Shown piece by piece: positions 33,037 through 41,416 of a stretch of DNA of 64,000 nucleotides (position 1 is the stretch's first letter; the number at the start of each line of letters is the position of its first letter). The notes under the pieces were generated by a model that searched no databases, was not told the origin of the DNA, and saw only the letters and a list, made by a program, of their open reading frames with translations. Source of the stretch: an uncultured Prevotella sp. (GTDB taxonomy: Bacteria; Bacteroidota; Bacteroidia; Bacteroidales; Bacteroidaceae); NCBI GenBank assembly GCA_945869265.1, contig CAMBOI010000001.1, positions 1-64,000 on the forward strand, written 5' to 3'. A program made the position numbers and the translations under genes.

Positions 33037-35600
33037 TAACTCCTTAATCTCCTTACAGCTCTCAGCACTTCGCCGATGATGAACACGGGTGAAGTGCCTA
33101 AGAAAATCCATAACCATGTCTCAAGGTCGAGTGGGGTGGTGCGGAACATCTTACCGCCAAACTCTACTATTAACCATTGTCCCCCCAGGATGATTGCCAA
33201 CACCAGCAGCAGTCCCTTGTCGGCTGCCAGTCGGTGGAATGCCGTGCGACTGCCCCCTAAGGTCTTGGCGTTGAACAGATTCCACCATTGCAGCATCACG
33301 AATATCGTGAAGAAGATGGTGAGCTCTCGTGGTGATACTCCTGCCACTTTCTCGAAATACCACAGTAGGGCGAGCATCATGCCGAAGAACAATATGCCCA
33401 CGATGGATATCGCCCATCCCATAGTGCGGTTGATGATGAAGTCGGTCTGTTTTCTTGGCTTCTTTGCCATCACGTCGCTCTCGGGGGGAAGTGAGGCGAG
33501 AGCCATGGCTGCAAATGTGTCCATAATCAGGTTCACCCACAGCATCTGTGTGATGGTGAGGGGCAGTTCGGTTCCGATGAATGAGCCGCCAAGCACGAGC
33601 AACAGGGCAGTGACGTTCACCACCAACTGGAAGAAGATAAACCTCTGTATGTTGCGGTATAGCGAGCGTCCCCATTGCACTGCACTCACTATACTGCTGA
33701 ACGAGTCGTCGATGAGTGTCATGTCGCTTGCGTTCTTAGCCACACTCGTTCCCGAACCCAATGACAATCCCACGTGGGCATGATTGAGTGCTGGGGCATC
33801 GTTGGTTCCGTCGCCAGTCACAGCCACCACCTCTCCGTGCTTCTGCAGCATGTTCACCAGTCGTTGCTTGTCGGTGGGGCGTGCTCGGCTCATCACCTTC
33901 AGGGCCTCCACCCTCTGGTATGCCTCCTCGTCGCTGAGGGCTGCAAAGTCGGGACCCGTTATCTGTGCCCCGTCGGGGATGTTGTCATGCCAAATGCCAA
34001 TCTGTCGTGCTATCTCGATAGCGGTGGCTGATGTGTCGCCCGTCACTATCTTCACGTCTATTCCTGCCCTTGCGCACTCTCTCACTGCCCCTGGCACTTC
34101 CTCGCGCAGGGGGTCGCTGATGGCTGCAATGGCCTGTAGGGTGAGTTGCTTGCCACAGTCTTTGAGGTTGAATGTATCCGTGTCATTGTCTATCTCCATA
34201 TATGCGAAGGCGAGCGTGCGCATGGCCTGCATCTGATAGTTGAGCAACTGTTGTTGTATCTTCTGCGTCTGCTGGTCGTCAAGAGAGCAGTGGGCGGTCA
34301 CTATCTCGGGTGCTCCCTTCACCATCACATATCTTTTTTTGTCGATATCTATGATGGTAGCCATGTGCTTGTGTTCGGTAGAGAAGGGTTGTTGCCATAC
34401 GATGTTGCCCTCCTGTCTGAGGGTATTGTAGTCCTCCCCTTGGTCCTTCAGCCATAGCAGGAGTGCAGCCTCGGTGGGATTGCCTATGGTCTTGTCGCCA
34501 TCCAGTTCGGCGGTCGAGTTCACTGCCATCGCGATGTCTAATAATTGTCTGTCGGTATATATCCCCATGTCGCCCACCTGCATCTTGTTCTGTGTGAGCG
34601 TTCCGGTCTTGTCGGTGCATATCACGGTCACTGCTCCCATCGTCTCGCAGGCATGCAGTTTTCTCACGAGATTGTTGCTCTTGAGCATTCGTCGCATGTT
34701 GAGCGCGAGGGCGAGCGTCACTGCCATCGGCAATCCCTCGGGCACTGCCATCACTATCAGCGTCACTGCCATCATGAAGTATTTCAGCACCACCTCAGCC
34801 ATCTTCATGTATTCGGTGGAGTGCCATAGGGGATTGGTCAGGATGTCATGTCCGAGGAATCCCACAAATGCCAATGCCGCCACTGCCGAGCCAATCTTAC
34901 TGATGAGCTTGGCTAGTCGGTCGAGCTGCATGTTCAGTGGAGTCTTCACGGCTGTTATCTCGGTTGACTTCGTTGCCACCTTACCGATTTCGGTCTTGTC
35001 GCCCACGGCAGTCACCTTCATTCGTCCGTGTCCGTTCATCACCATTGTCGAGCGAAGTGCTACATTCGAGGGATAAGTAGCTCCGTCGTTCTTCACCTCC
35101 ACGAATTTGGATATGATGGGTTCGCCCGTCAGTGTGGATTCGTCAATCTGCAGGTCGGTGGCCTCAAAGAGTGTTCCGTCGGCAGGCACCTCGTCGCCCA
35201 CTGCCAGCACCACTATGTCGCCCACCACGATTTCCTTACGTGGTATTTCCACCACGTGTCCTCCTCTCACCACCTTCACGGGTTGTTCCTCGCCCAATGC
35301 CGTGAGTTCCTCGAATCGTCGGGCTGCATCCCTTTCGAAGTAGAATCCCACTGTTGTTGCGAAGAAGATGGCAAGGAATATGCCTATGGCCTCCACATAG
35401 TCGTTTTCGATTACGGCAAGCCCCAATGATATTGCGGCTGCCACGAGCAGGATCTTGATGATCGGGTCGTTGTATTTTTCGAGGTATAGCTTCCACATCG
35501 AGGTGCGCTCAGGAGGCGTGAGGATGTTCTCGCCCCATCGTTCCCTGTTCTCTTTCACCTGTTGTTCCGAAAGTCCTCTCACTTTGTTTTCTTCGTTCAT
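33036..35600 (-). CDS. Calcium-translocating P-type ATPase
   Basis: 854-aa P2-type cation ATPase. N-terminal cation ATPase domain; actuator TGE loop (158-160, STLTGEPIIS); PEGLP metal-site motif in M4 (287-291); phosphorylation site CDKTGTLTQN with D330; TGDGTNDAPAL hinge; C-terminal membrane helices. The PEGLP site and overall length fit Ca2+ pumps of the PMCA/SERCA-like type that export calcium. First gene of the ATPase-ribF-CPBP operon. Ion specificity is inferred. Confidence 0.9.
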   Translation of the reverse strand: MNEENKVRGLSEQQVKENRERWGENILTPPERTSMWKLYLEKYNDPIIKILLVAAAISLGLAVIENDYVEAIGIFLAIFFATTVGFYFERDAARRFEELTALGEEQPVKVVRGGHVVEIPRKEIVVGDIVVLAVGDEVPADGTLFEATDLQIDESTLTGEPIISKFVEVKNDGATYPSNVALRSTMVMNGHGRMKVTAVGDKTEIGKVATKSTEITAVKTPLNMQLDRLAKLISKIGSAVAALAFVGFLGHDILTNPLWHSTEYMKMAEVVLKYFMMAVTLIVMAVPEGLPMAVTLALALNMRRMLKSNNLVRKLHACETMGAVTVICTDKTGTLTQNKMQVGDMGIYTDRQLLDIAMAVNSTAELDGDKTIGNPTEAALLLWLKDQGEDYNTLRQEGNIVWQQPFSTEHKHMATIIDIDKKRYVMVKGAPEIVTAHCSLDDQQTQKIQQQLLNYQMQAMRTLAFAYMEIDNDTDTFNLKDCGKQLTLQAIAAISDPLREEVPGAVRECARAGIDVKIVTGDTSATAIEIARQIGIWHDNIPDGAQITGPDFAALSDEEAYQRVEALKVMSRARPTDKQRLVNMLQKHGEVVAVTGDGTNDAPALNHAHVGLSLGSGTSVAKNASDMTLIDDSFSSIVSAVQWGRSLYRNIQRFIFFQLVVNVTALLLVLGGSFIGTELPLTITQMLWVNLIMDTFAAMALASLPPESDVMAKKPRKQTDFIINRTMGWAISIVGILFFGMMLALLWYFEKVAGVSPRELTIFFTIFVMLQWWNLFNAKTLGGSRTAFHRLAADKGLLLVLAIILGGQWLIVEFGGKMFRTTPLDLETWLWIFLGTSPVFIIGEVLRAVRRLRS

Positions 35601-35628
35601 TACCTTATTATTATATGATTTTCGGCTG

Positions 35629-35636
35629 CAAAATTA
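35629..35636 (-). promoter_or_regulatory. -7 box upstream of the P-type ATPase operon
   Basis: TAATTTTG on the minus strand, 28 bp before the ATG. No clear -33 element. Confidence 0.45.
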
Positions 35637-35696
35637 CTAATAAATTGCCATATAATGAGAAAAATCACGCGTTTTTAGTCTTTTTTGCAAAAAATA

Positions 35697-35728
35697 TTTG
35701 GTTTTTTGCCAAATTTGCCGTACCTTTG
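35697..35728 (+). promoter_or_regulatory. tRNA promoter
   Basis: TTTG (35697-35700), a 20-bp spacer and TACCTTTG (35721-35728). This is the best match to the Bacteroidota consensus in the window, upstream of the tRNA. Confidence 0.75.
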
Positions 35729-35773
35729 CACTCGAAATACGACGATGTGTCTCACGTCCATCAGTTTTTCATC

Positions 35774-35847
35774 GGGCTTTTAGCTCAGTTGGTTAGAGCA
35801 ACAGACTCATAATCTGGAGGTCCTAGGTTCAAGCCCTAGATGGCCCA
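35774..35847 (+). tRNA. tRNA with CAT anticodon (Met, possibly Ile2)
   Basis: A full cloverleaf can be drawn: D stem GCTC/GAGC, anticodon loop CTCATAA with anticodon CAT, and T stem CTAGG/CCTAG around TTCAAGC. The acceptor stem GGGCTTT/ATGGCCC has one T-T mismatch and one G-T pair, and CC follows the discriminator A. The anticodon stem has an A-G mismatch at its outer pair. GGG at the 5' end pairs normally, which argues against an initiator tRNA. CAT can be elongator Met or lysidine-modified Ile2; the sequence alone does not settle it. Confidence 0.9.
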
Positions 35848-35860
35848 CCTTCAATGAATC

Positions 35861-35893
35861 AAGCACTTGCGAACAATCGCAAGTGCTTTTTCT
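35861..35893 (+). terminator. tRNA intrinsic terminator
   Basis: AAGCACTTGCGA, a 4-nt loop, TCGCAAGTGCTT: a 12-bp perfect stem ending in a T-rich run, 11 bp after the tRNA CC end. Confidence 0.9.
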
Positions 35894-35896
35894 TTA

Positions 35897-35995
35897 TCAC
35901 TCTTCAATCACTAATGTCACCTCGCGCCTACACTCCAGATTCTTGCGGATGTGCTCGTAGAGGGTGTCCCTCACATGAGGCAGTGTAGCCGATGA
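35897..35995 (-). pseudogene. Possible gene-end remnant beside the tRNA
   Basis: A minus-strand open frame without a start codon would encode LPHVRDTLYEHIRKNLECRREVTLVIEE before a stop. Its composition is protein-like and it ends next to the tRNA terminator. It could be the last piece of a lost gene or chance. No family is recognised. Confidence 0.25.
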
Positions 35996-36050
35996 TAATC
36001 ATCTTACGGTGATATGCATGCCGTGACGGGCATAGGATATGCTCAGATTA

Positions 36051-37118
36051 CTACAACTCCAAGCCATCGAGCAGCGTGACGTAGATTTCAATGGCATTCC
36101 GGATTTCGGATATGCAGATGTATTCGTCGGCAGAGTGGGAGCGTGACGACTCCCCAGGGCCGAGCTTCAATGAAGGGAATGGCATGAGCGCCTGATCGGA
36201 CAGAGTAGGTGATCCGAAGGGCTTCATGCCCATCTTTTTGCATTTTACAACAATAGGATGCTCGGGGTCGATCTTCGACGAACCGAGACGGAAGGAGCGG
36301 GCGCGACACTCGCTCTTGAGGTGTTTCTGAAGATGGGCAAGCACTAACTCGTTGCGATAGAACTCGTTGGTGCGTATGTCGATGGTGAAGTCACACTTGT
36401 CGGGCACCACATTGTGCTGGGTGCCGGCGTTGAGGATGGTGACGGTCATCTTCGTGGGCCCGAGCAGCGGGCTTGTGCGTCGGAACTGGTGATTGCGTAT
36501 CCATGCGATGTCGTCGAGGGCGATGTATATGGCGTTGACGCCCTCGTTGCGTGCGGCATGTCCCGAGCGGCCGTGGGCAGTACAATCCACCACCATCAGT
36601 CCCTTTTCGGCTATGGCTGGCTGCATACCCGTTGGCTCGCCCACTATAGCCACATCAATCTTGGGCAGCAGCTTAAGGGCGCGCTCGCATCCGTTCTTCC
36701 CCGACACCTCCTCCTCGGCCGAGGCGAGATACACCATATTATATTTACGCTCGCGAGAGTCGAGGATGTCGAATGCCTGAAGTAGCGACACCAGTCCGCC
36801 GCCGCAGTCGTTGCTGCCGAGCCCGTAGAGCCGGTCGTAGGCAATCCCGGGGCGAAAAGGGTCGCGAGTCCAGGATGCCGCGGGCTTCACCGTGTCTATG
36901 TGTGCGTTGAGCAGCAGAGTGGGCTTGCCCTCGTCAAAGTTGTGCGATAGAGCCCACACGTTGTTGGCTTCGCGATGCGGCTCAAATCCCATTTGGCTGA
37001 TACATTGCTGCATGATGTCGGCAGCAAGAGTCTCGTCGCGGCTCACCGATGGAGTGGCTATCATGCGCTTTAGCAATTCTATCGCCCTGTCGGAATATTT
37101 GTTGTAGTTGATGTCCAT
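36051..37118 (-). CDS. M20 family deacylase (ArgE-like)
   Basis: A 355-aa zinc peptidase-fold enzyme of the ArgE/DapE/CPG2 group. Metal ligands are visible in NAHIDT (H73, D75), in the GLGSNDCGGG block (D104), and in the catalytic Glu cluster SAEEEVSG (135-137). In Bacteroides an enzyme of this type removes the succinyl group from N-succinylcitrulline in arginine synthesis, which would complement argB here. Other M20 substrates cannot be excluded. The ATG at 37118 is chosen because the promoter lies between it and the earlier in-frame ATG. Confidence 0.82.
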   Translation of the reverse strand: MDINYNKYSDRAIELLKRMIATPSVSRDETLAADIMQQCISQMGFEPHREANNVWALSHNFDEGKPTLLLNAHIDTVKPAASWTRDPFRPGIAYDRLYGLGSNDCGGGLVSLLQAFDILDSRERKYNMVYLASAEEEVSGKNGCERALKLLPKIDVAIVGEPTGMQPAIAEKGLMVVDCTAHGRSGHAARNEGVNAIYIALDDIAWIRNHQFRRTSPLLGPTKMTVTILNAGTQHNVVPDKCDFTIDIRTNEFYRNELVLAHLQKHLKSECRARSFRLGSSKIDPEHPIVVKCKKMGMKPFGSPTLSDQALMPFPSLKLGPGESSRSHSADEYICISEIRNAIEIYVTLLDGLEL

Positions 37119-37136
37119 AATTATGTAATTTTGGGA

Positions 37137-37167
37137 CAAAGTTACACAAATTTGCCCTAAATACAAA
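37137..37167 (-). promoter_or_regulatory. Promoter of the M20 deacylase gene
   Basis: Minus-strand TAACTTTG (37137-37144) with TTTG (37164-37167) and a 19-bp spacer, divergent from the acyl-CoA ligase promoter. Confidence 0.65.
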
Positions 37168-37184
37168 AAAAACTTTGAATTTGT

Positions 37185-37215
37185 TTTGTCGTTTGCCCGA
37201 GTTTTTGTATTTTTG
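37185..37215 (+). promoter_or_regulatory. Promoter of the acyl-CoA ligase gene
   Basis: TTTG (37185-37188), a 19-bp spacer and TATTTTTG (37208-37215); ATG 25 bp downstream. Confidence 0.65.
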
Positions 37216-37239
37216 CATTAAAATTAAAATCATACTGCG

Positions 37240-39051
37240 ATGAAAATGAATTGTCATCTATCCGTTTTGGTGCACGAGCAAGCCAAGCAATATGGCGATC
37301 GTGAGGAGATAATCTACAAGGACTTTGGCGGCTCCGAGTGGAAGTCGCTGACGTGGAACCAACTGTCGGCCACCGTCAAGCAGGCGTCGAACGCATTGCT
37401 CAACATCGGTGTGAAGGTGCAGGAGAATATCGGCATCTTCGCCAACAATTGTGCGCAATATCTCTATTGCGACTTCGGAGCGTGGGGCGTTAGGGCTGTC
37501 ACCATCCCATTCTATGCCACGAGCAGCGAGCAGCAGATACAGTTTATGGTAAACGACGCCCAGGTGCGCTTCCTCTTCGTGGGTGAGCAGGAACAGTATG
37601 ACAAGGCACATCGCATCTTCGCCCTCTGTCCGTCGCTCGAGCGCATCATCATCTTCGACAAGACAGTGCGCATCAGCAGTCACGACCCCAACGCCCTCTA
37701 CTTCGACGATTTTCTAAAGCTTGGCGAGGGACTGCCGAGGCAGTCGGAGGTGGAGGCTCTGCTGAAGCAGGCAAGTATGGATGATCTTGCAAACATATTA
37801 TATACAAGTGGTACGACTGGCGACAGTAAGGGAGTGATGCTCAGTCATGAGCAGTATTATACTGCCCTTAAGGGTAATCAAGAGGTGGTGCCAGTGGATG
37901 AAAACGACCGTGTGCTCAATTTCCTGCCCTTTGCCCATATCTTTGAGAAGGGATGGGCTCTGCTGGGAATGACGGTGGGTGCAAGGATGATTGTAAACAC
38001 CTATCCGCAGGAGGTGCAGCAGTCGATGAGAGAGACGCATCCCACGAGTATGTCGTCGGTGCCTCGATTCTGGGAGAAGGTATATACGGGTGTGATGGAG
38101 AAGATTGACAATGCCGGAGCTCTGCAGCGCAAGATATTCCAGAACGCTCTTCGTGTGGGTCGCAAGCATAATATCGAGTATCTGAGCCGTGGCAAGCGAC
38201 CGCCCCTTATGCTTCATCTTGAATATGAGGCTATCAACAAGACTTTGTTCAGTATGGTGCGCAAGGAACTGGGGCTCACCAATCCCAACATATTCCCCAC
38301 TGCCGGTGCGGCTATATCGCCAAACATAGAGGAATTTGTGCATGCCATCGGTTTGAACATGGTGGCGGGATACGGATTGACGGAGAGTCTTGCAACCGTG
38401 TCGTGCGACCAGTTGGACAAGGTTTACACCATCGGTTCGGTGGGACGTCCGCTTAGTGTCGTGGATGTGAAGATAAGCGACGAGGGGGAGGTGCTACTCA
38501 AGGGAAAGACTATCACTAAGGGGTATTACAACCGTCCTGACCTCAACGACTCGACATTTACTGCCGACGGGTATTTCCGTACTGGCGACTGTGGATATCT
38601 GAAGGATGGCGAGCTATTCCTTACGGAGCGTATCAAGGATCTATTCAAGACATCCAACGGCAAGTATATAGCTCCACAGATGATCGAGTCGCGATTGCTC
38701 GTTGATAAGTATATCGACCAAATAGCCATCATCGCCGACCAGCGCAAATTCGTGTCGGCTCTCATCATCCCCGAATATCGCCTCCTCGAGGAATATGCCC
38801 GTCAGAAGGGAATCCCCTTTGAGAGTCGCGATGACCTCTGTGCCAACGAGCAGATACACTCGATGATGTGGGAGCGCATAGAGACACTGCAGCAGCAACT
38901 CGCCCACTACGAGCAGGTGAAGCGGTTTACACTCATTGCCCATCACTTCAGTATGGAGAACGGTGAGCTCACGAATACGCTCAAACTGAAACGTAGGGTG
39001 ATCAACGAGAACTACAAGGAAGAGATTGAAAAGATGTATGAGGAGAGTTGA
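37240..39051 (+). CDS. Long-chain acyl-CoA synthetase (AMP-forming)
   Basis: 603-aa ANL-superfamily enzyme that activates a fatty acid to acyl-AMP and then acyl-CoA. The P-loop-like ILYTSGTTGDSKGVMLSHE, VAGYGLTES, the YFRTGDCGYLKDGELFLTERIKDLFKTSNGKYIAPQMIE block and the late LKLKRRVI lysine region are present. The length matches FadD15-like ligases. A neighbouring ATG two codons in (37246) is equally possible. Stands alone with its own promoter. Confidence 0.9.
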   Translation: MKMNCHLSVLVHEQAKQYGDREEIIYKDFGGSEWKSLTWNQLSATVKQASNALLNIGVKVQENIGIFANNCAQYLYCDFGAWGVRAVTIPFYATSSEQQIQFMVNDAQVRFLFVGEQEQYDKAHRIFALCPSLERIIIFDKTVRISSHDPNALYFDDFLKLGEGLPRQSEVEALLKQASMDDLANILYTSGTTGDSKGVMLSHEQYYTALKGNQEVVPVDENDRVLNFLPFAHIFEKGWALLGMTVGARMIVNTYPQEVQQSMRETHPTSMSSVPRFWEKVYTGVMEKIDNAGALQRKIFQNALRVGRKHNIEYLSRGKRPPLMLHLEYEAINKTLFSMVRKELGLTNPNIFPTAGAAISPNIEEFVHAIGLNMVAGYGLTESLATVSCDQLDKVYTIGSVGRPLSVVDVKISDEGEVLLKGKTITKGYYNRPDLNDSTFTADGYFRTGDCGYLKDGELFLTERIKDLFKTSNGKYIAPQMIESRLLVDKYIDQIAIIADQRKFVSALIIPEYRLLEEYARQKGIPFESRDDLCANEQIHSMMWERIETLQQQLAHYEQVKRFTLIAHHFSMENGELTNTLKLKRRVINENYKEEIEKMYEES

Positions 39052-39081
39052 TAATGAAGAATGAAGAGTGAAGAATGAAGA
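39052..39081. repeat. AATGAAGAATGAAGA simple repeat
   Basis: Units of AATGAAG and AGTGAAG follow the ligase stop. A related run supplies the last codons of the GH3-like gene near 51817-51833. Confidence 0.5.
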
Positions 39082-39131
39082 AGTAGCTACCGCGATGACA
39101 AACTTGAATTAATTAAGAGAAGAAGACAATA

Positions 39132-40256
39132 TTGATGATAACAGCAGAACAACTGAAAGACGTGATGGAGCGCACGGATGCACTCCACAAATATCTCGAC
39201 ATCGACCGTAAGAAAATCGAATTCGAGGAAGAAGACCTTCGCACGCAGGCTCCCGACTTCTGGGACGACCCCAAGCGCGCTGAGGAACAGATGAAGAAGG
39301 TGAAGTCGATAAAGAAATGGATTGACGGATATAACGAGGTGAAATCGAGAGCCGACGAACTGCAACTCGCCTTCGACTTCTACAAGGAGGATATGGTGAC
39401 CGAGGAGGAGGTGGACGACAACTATGACAAAGCCCTGAAGGCCATCGAAGACCTAGAACTCCGAAATATGCTCAGACAGAAGGAAGACCCGATGGATTGC
39501 GTGATGAAAATCAACTCTGGAGCGGGCGGTACGGAGAGCCAGGACTGGGCGTCGATGCTTATGCGAATGTACCAGCGATGGGCAGAGGCTCACGGACATA
39601 AGGTGACCATCAGCAACCTGCAGGACGGCGACGAGGCTGGCATCAAGAGCGTGACGATGGAGATAGAAGGTGGCGAGTATGCCTATGGCTATCTCAAGAG
39701 CGAGAACGGTGTGCATCGACTCGTGCGAGTGTCGCCTTTCAATGCCCAGGGCAAGCGAATGACCAGTTTTGCATCGGTGTTTGTATCGCCACTCGTGGAT
39801 GACACCATCGAGGTGTATGTAGATCCATCGAAGGTGAGTTGGGACCTGTTCCGAAGCGGGGGAGCAGGAGGTCAGAACGTCAACAAGGTGGAGACGGGAG
39901 TGAGACTGAGATATCAGTATGTGGATCCCGATACAGGCGAGGAGGAGGAAATACTCATCGAGAACACCGAGAGCCGCAAACAGCTCGAAAACCGTAACAA
40001 CGCCATGCGACTGTTGAAATCCCAACTATATGACCGTGCCATGAAAAAACGCCTCGAGGCCCAAGCCAAGATAGAGGCTGGCAAGAAGAAGATTGAGTGG
40101 GGCAGTCAGATACGCAGTTACGTCTTCGACGACCGCCGTGTGAAAGACCACCGCACCAACTATCAGACAACGGATGTGGATGGCGTGATGGACGGCAAGA
40201 TCGACGGATTTATAAAAGCCTATCTCATGGAGTTCCCCGTGAACGATGAAGAATGA
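39132..40256 (+). CDS. prfB: Peptide chain release factor 2
   Basis: 374-aa class I release factor. The codon-recognition motif SPF (VRVSPFNAQGKRMTSF) marks RF2, which reads UAA and UGA. The hydrolysis motif GGQ lies in SGGAGGQNVNKVETG. The gene is one continuous frame: at the place where most bacteria have an in-frame TGA and +1 frameshift, the codons are TAT CTC GAC (39192-39200). So the usual autoregulatory frameshift is absent. It is followed by a 47-aa peptide gene and a CYTH gene, probably one operon. Confidence 0.95.
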   Translation: MMITAEQLKDVMERTDALHKYLDIDRKKIEFEEEDLRTQAPDFWDDPKRAEEQMKKVKSIKKWIDGYNEVKSRADELQLAFDFYKEDMVTEEEVDDNYDKALKAIEDLELRNMLRQKEDPMDCVMKINSGAGGTESQDWASMLMRMYQRWAEAHGHKVTISNLQDGDEAGIKSVTMEIEGGEYAYGYLKSENGVHRLVRVSPFNAQGKRMTSFASVFVSPLVDDTIEVYVDPSKVSWDLFRSGGAGGQNVNKVETGVRLRYQYVDPDTGEEEEILIENTESRKQLENRNNAMRLLKSQLYDRAMKKRLEAQAKIEAGKKKIEWGSQIRSYVFDDRRVKDHRTNYQTTDVDGVMDGKIDGFIKAYLMEFPVNDEE

Positions 40257-40277
40257 TAACTAAAAAATATAATAACT

Positions 40278-40421
40278 ATGAGCAAAAAGAATAATGCGCG
40301 TCGTGCCGCTTATCAAGCACGACAAGAGAAAGAAGGCAAGAAAGTGGTAAACTGGATATTCGGTGCACTGATATTCCTCGCCATTTGCTTTGTCATCTAT
40401 TCAGTGTATATCATGATGTAA
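40278..40421 (+). CDS. Small single-TM membrane protein (47 aa)
   Basis: A very basic N-terminus (MSKKNNARRAAYQARQEKEGKK) is followed by one transmembrane helix (about 23-44, VVNWIFGALIFLAICFVIYSVY). No named family is known to me. It starts 21 bp after prfB and ends 7 bp before the CYTH gene, so it is almost certainly translated from the same mRNA. Too short for common gene-length cut-offs. Confidence 0.75.
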   Translation: MSKKNNARRAAYQARQEKEGKKVVNWIFGALIFLAICFVIYSVYIMM

Positions 40422-40428
40422 TAACTCT

Positions 40429-40902
40429 ATGGCATTAGAGATAGAACGAAAATTCTTGGTAAACTCCAACTGCTATCGCGAGGCGGCAAGCTCAAAGAGT
40501 CGCATACGCCAAGGCTACATCTGTCGTGAGAGCGGAAGGACGGTAAGGATAAGAATACGCGACGGACGGGGATTCCTCACTATCAAGGGACCCTCGCCCA
40601 ACGGTATTTCGAGATATGAGTTTGAGAAGGAGATTTCACTCGATGAGGCTGAACATCTCTTCGAACTGTGTCAACCGGGAGTAATAGACAAGACACGCTA
40701 TCTCGTGCCGATGGCCGACGGTCACGTCTTCGAGGTGGACGAGTTCTATGGTGAGAATGACGGCCTCGTGATTGCCGAGGTGGAGCTATCCTCGGAGGAT
40801 GAGCCATTTGAACTTCCTCCCTTCATCGAGCGTGAGGTGACAGGCGACCGCCGCTACTATAACTCCCATCTCACCACTAATCCCTACACTACCTGGAGCT
40901 GA
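40429..40902 (+). CDS. CYTH domain protein (triphosphatase-like)
   Basis: 157 aa. Begins with the signature EIERKFLV (residues 4-11), followed by RIRQGY, VRIRIRDGRGFLTIKG and VFEVDEFYGENDGLVIAEVEL, the tunnel-fold lysine, arginine and acidic residues of CYTH enzymes. Relatives hydrolyse inorganic tripolyphosphate; some are class IV adenylate cyclases. The substrate is not determined here. It converges with the VanZ gene, overlapping by 14 nt. Confidence 0.9.
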   Translation: MALEIERKFLVNSNCYREAASSKSRIRQGYICRESGRTVRIRIRDGRGFLTIKGPSPNGISRYEFEKEISLDEAEHLFELCQPGVIDKTRYLVPMADGHVFEVDEFYGENDGLVIAEVELSSEDEPFELPPFIEREVTGDRRYYNSHLTTNPYTTWS

Positions 40903-41305
40903 TTTTCTTTAGAGCCATACCGAAGAGGGCTGCAAGGGTAACACCCACGGCGTTGGCTAAAAGATCAATCCAGTCGCCACTGCGTCGGCCGCCAGTGCAA
41001 TACTCCTGCAGCAATTCAATGCAGCCGCTCATGACTATGGGCAAGAGCCATGCCCATAGGAAGAGGTTAATGCGGTGGCAAAGCCACTTGTGCTTGACGA
41101 GATACTCAATCCACAGAGTGCCGAATGTGCCGCCATACATCGCTATGTGCACCCACTTGTCGATGAACTCCACCTCGTCGAGCTCTGTCTTCGGGGGAGT
41201 GAAGAACGACAGATACCATATTAATAATATAAAGAACGACGATAAGGGGTATTTCCTTATGGTCTGCTTGATTTTTATCGCTATTTCTTTCATTTTTTCA
41301 TCCAT
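40889..41305 (-). CDS. VanZ family membrane protein
   Basis: 138 aa with three to four hydrophobic helices. VanZ-like blocks are WYLSFFTPP, DKWVHIAMYGGTFGTLW and a C-terminal SGCIELLQEYCTGGRRSGDWIDLLANAVGVTLAALFG. VanZ-like proteins are widespread; a teicoplanin role is known only for the namesake, and here the function is open. Overlaps the convergent CYTH gene end. Confidence 0.85.
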   Translation of the reverse strand: MDEKMKEIAIKIKQTIRKYPLSSFFILLIWYLSFFTPPKTELDEVEFIDKWVHIAMYGGTFGTLWIEYLVKHKWLCHRINLFLWAWLLPIVMSGCIELLQEYCTGGRRSGDWIDLLANAVGVTLAALFGMALKKISSR

Positions 41306-41363
41306 TTTATGTTAAAATCCACTTTTTGACACATTTTTTGTATCATTATTTTCAATTTGGGTG

Positions 41364-41395
41364 CAAAATTAAGAAAATAATTGTAATTTTGCAAG
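41364..41395 (-). promoter_or_regulatory. Promoter of the VanZ gene
   Basis: Minus-strand TAATTTTG (41364-41371) with TTG within 41392-41395 and a 20-bp spacer. It overlaps a plus-strand TAATTTTG at 41384-41391 that may serve the NSS transporter. Confidence 0.55.
41384..41391 (+). promoter_or_regulatory. -7 box of the first NSS transporter gene
   Basis: TAATTTTG, 25 bp before the ATG. The nearest TTTG (41356-41359) is 24 bp upstream, longer than usual. Confidence 0.5.
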
Positions 41396-41416
41396 CAAAT
41401 TAGAGAGAAAATAGAA

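Noticed and set aside
32758..33783. Plus-strand open frames across ribF and the P-type ATPase
   Set aside because: Opposite-strand shadows; the minus-strand frames carry full family motifs.
39192..39200. Programmed +1 frameshift in prfB
   Set aside because: No in-frame TGA exists at the canonical place; the frame is continuous.
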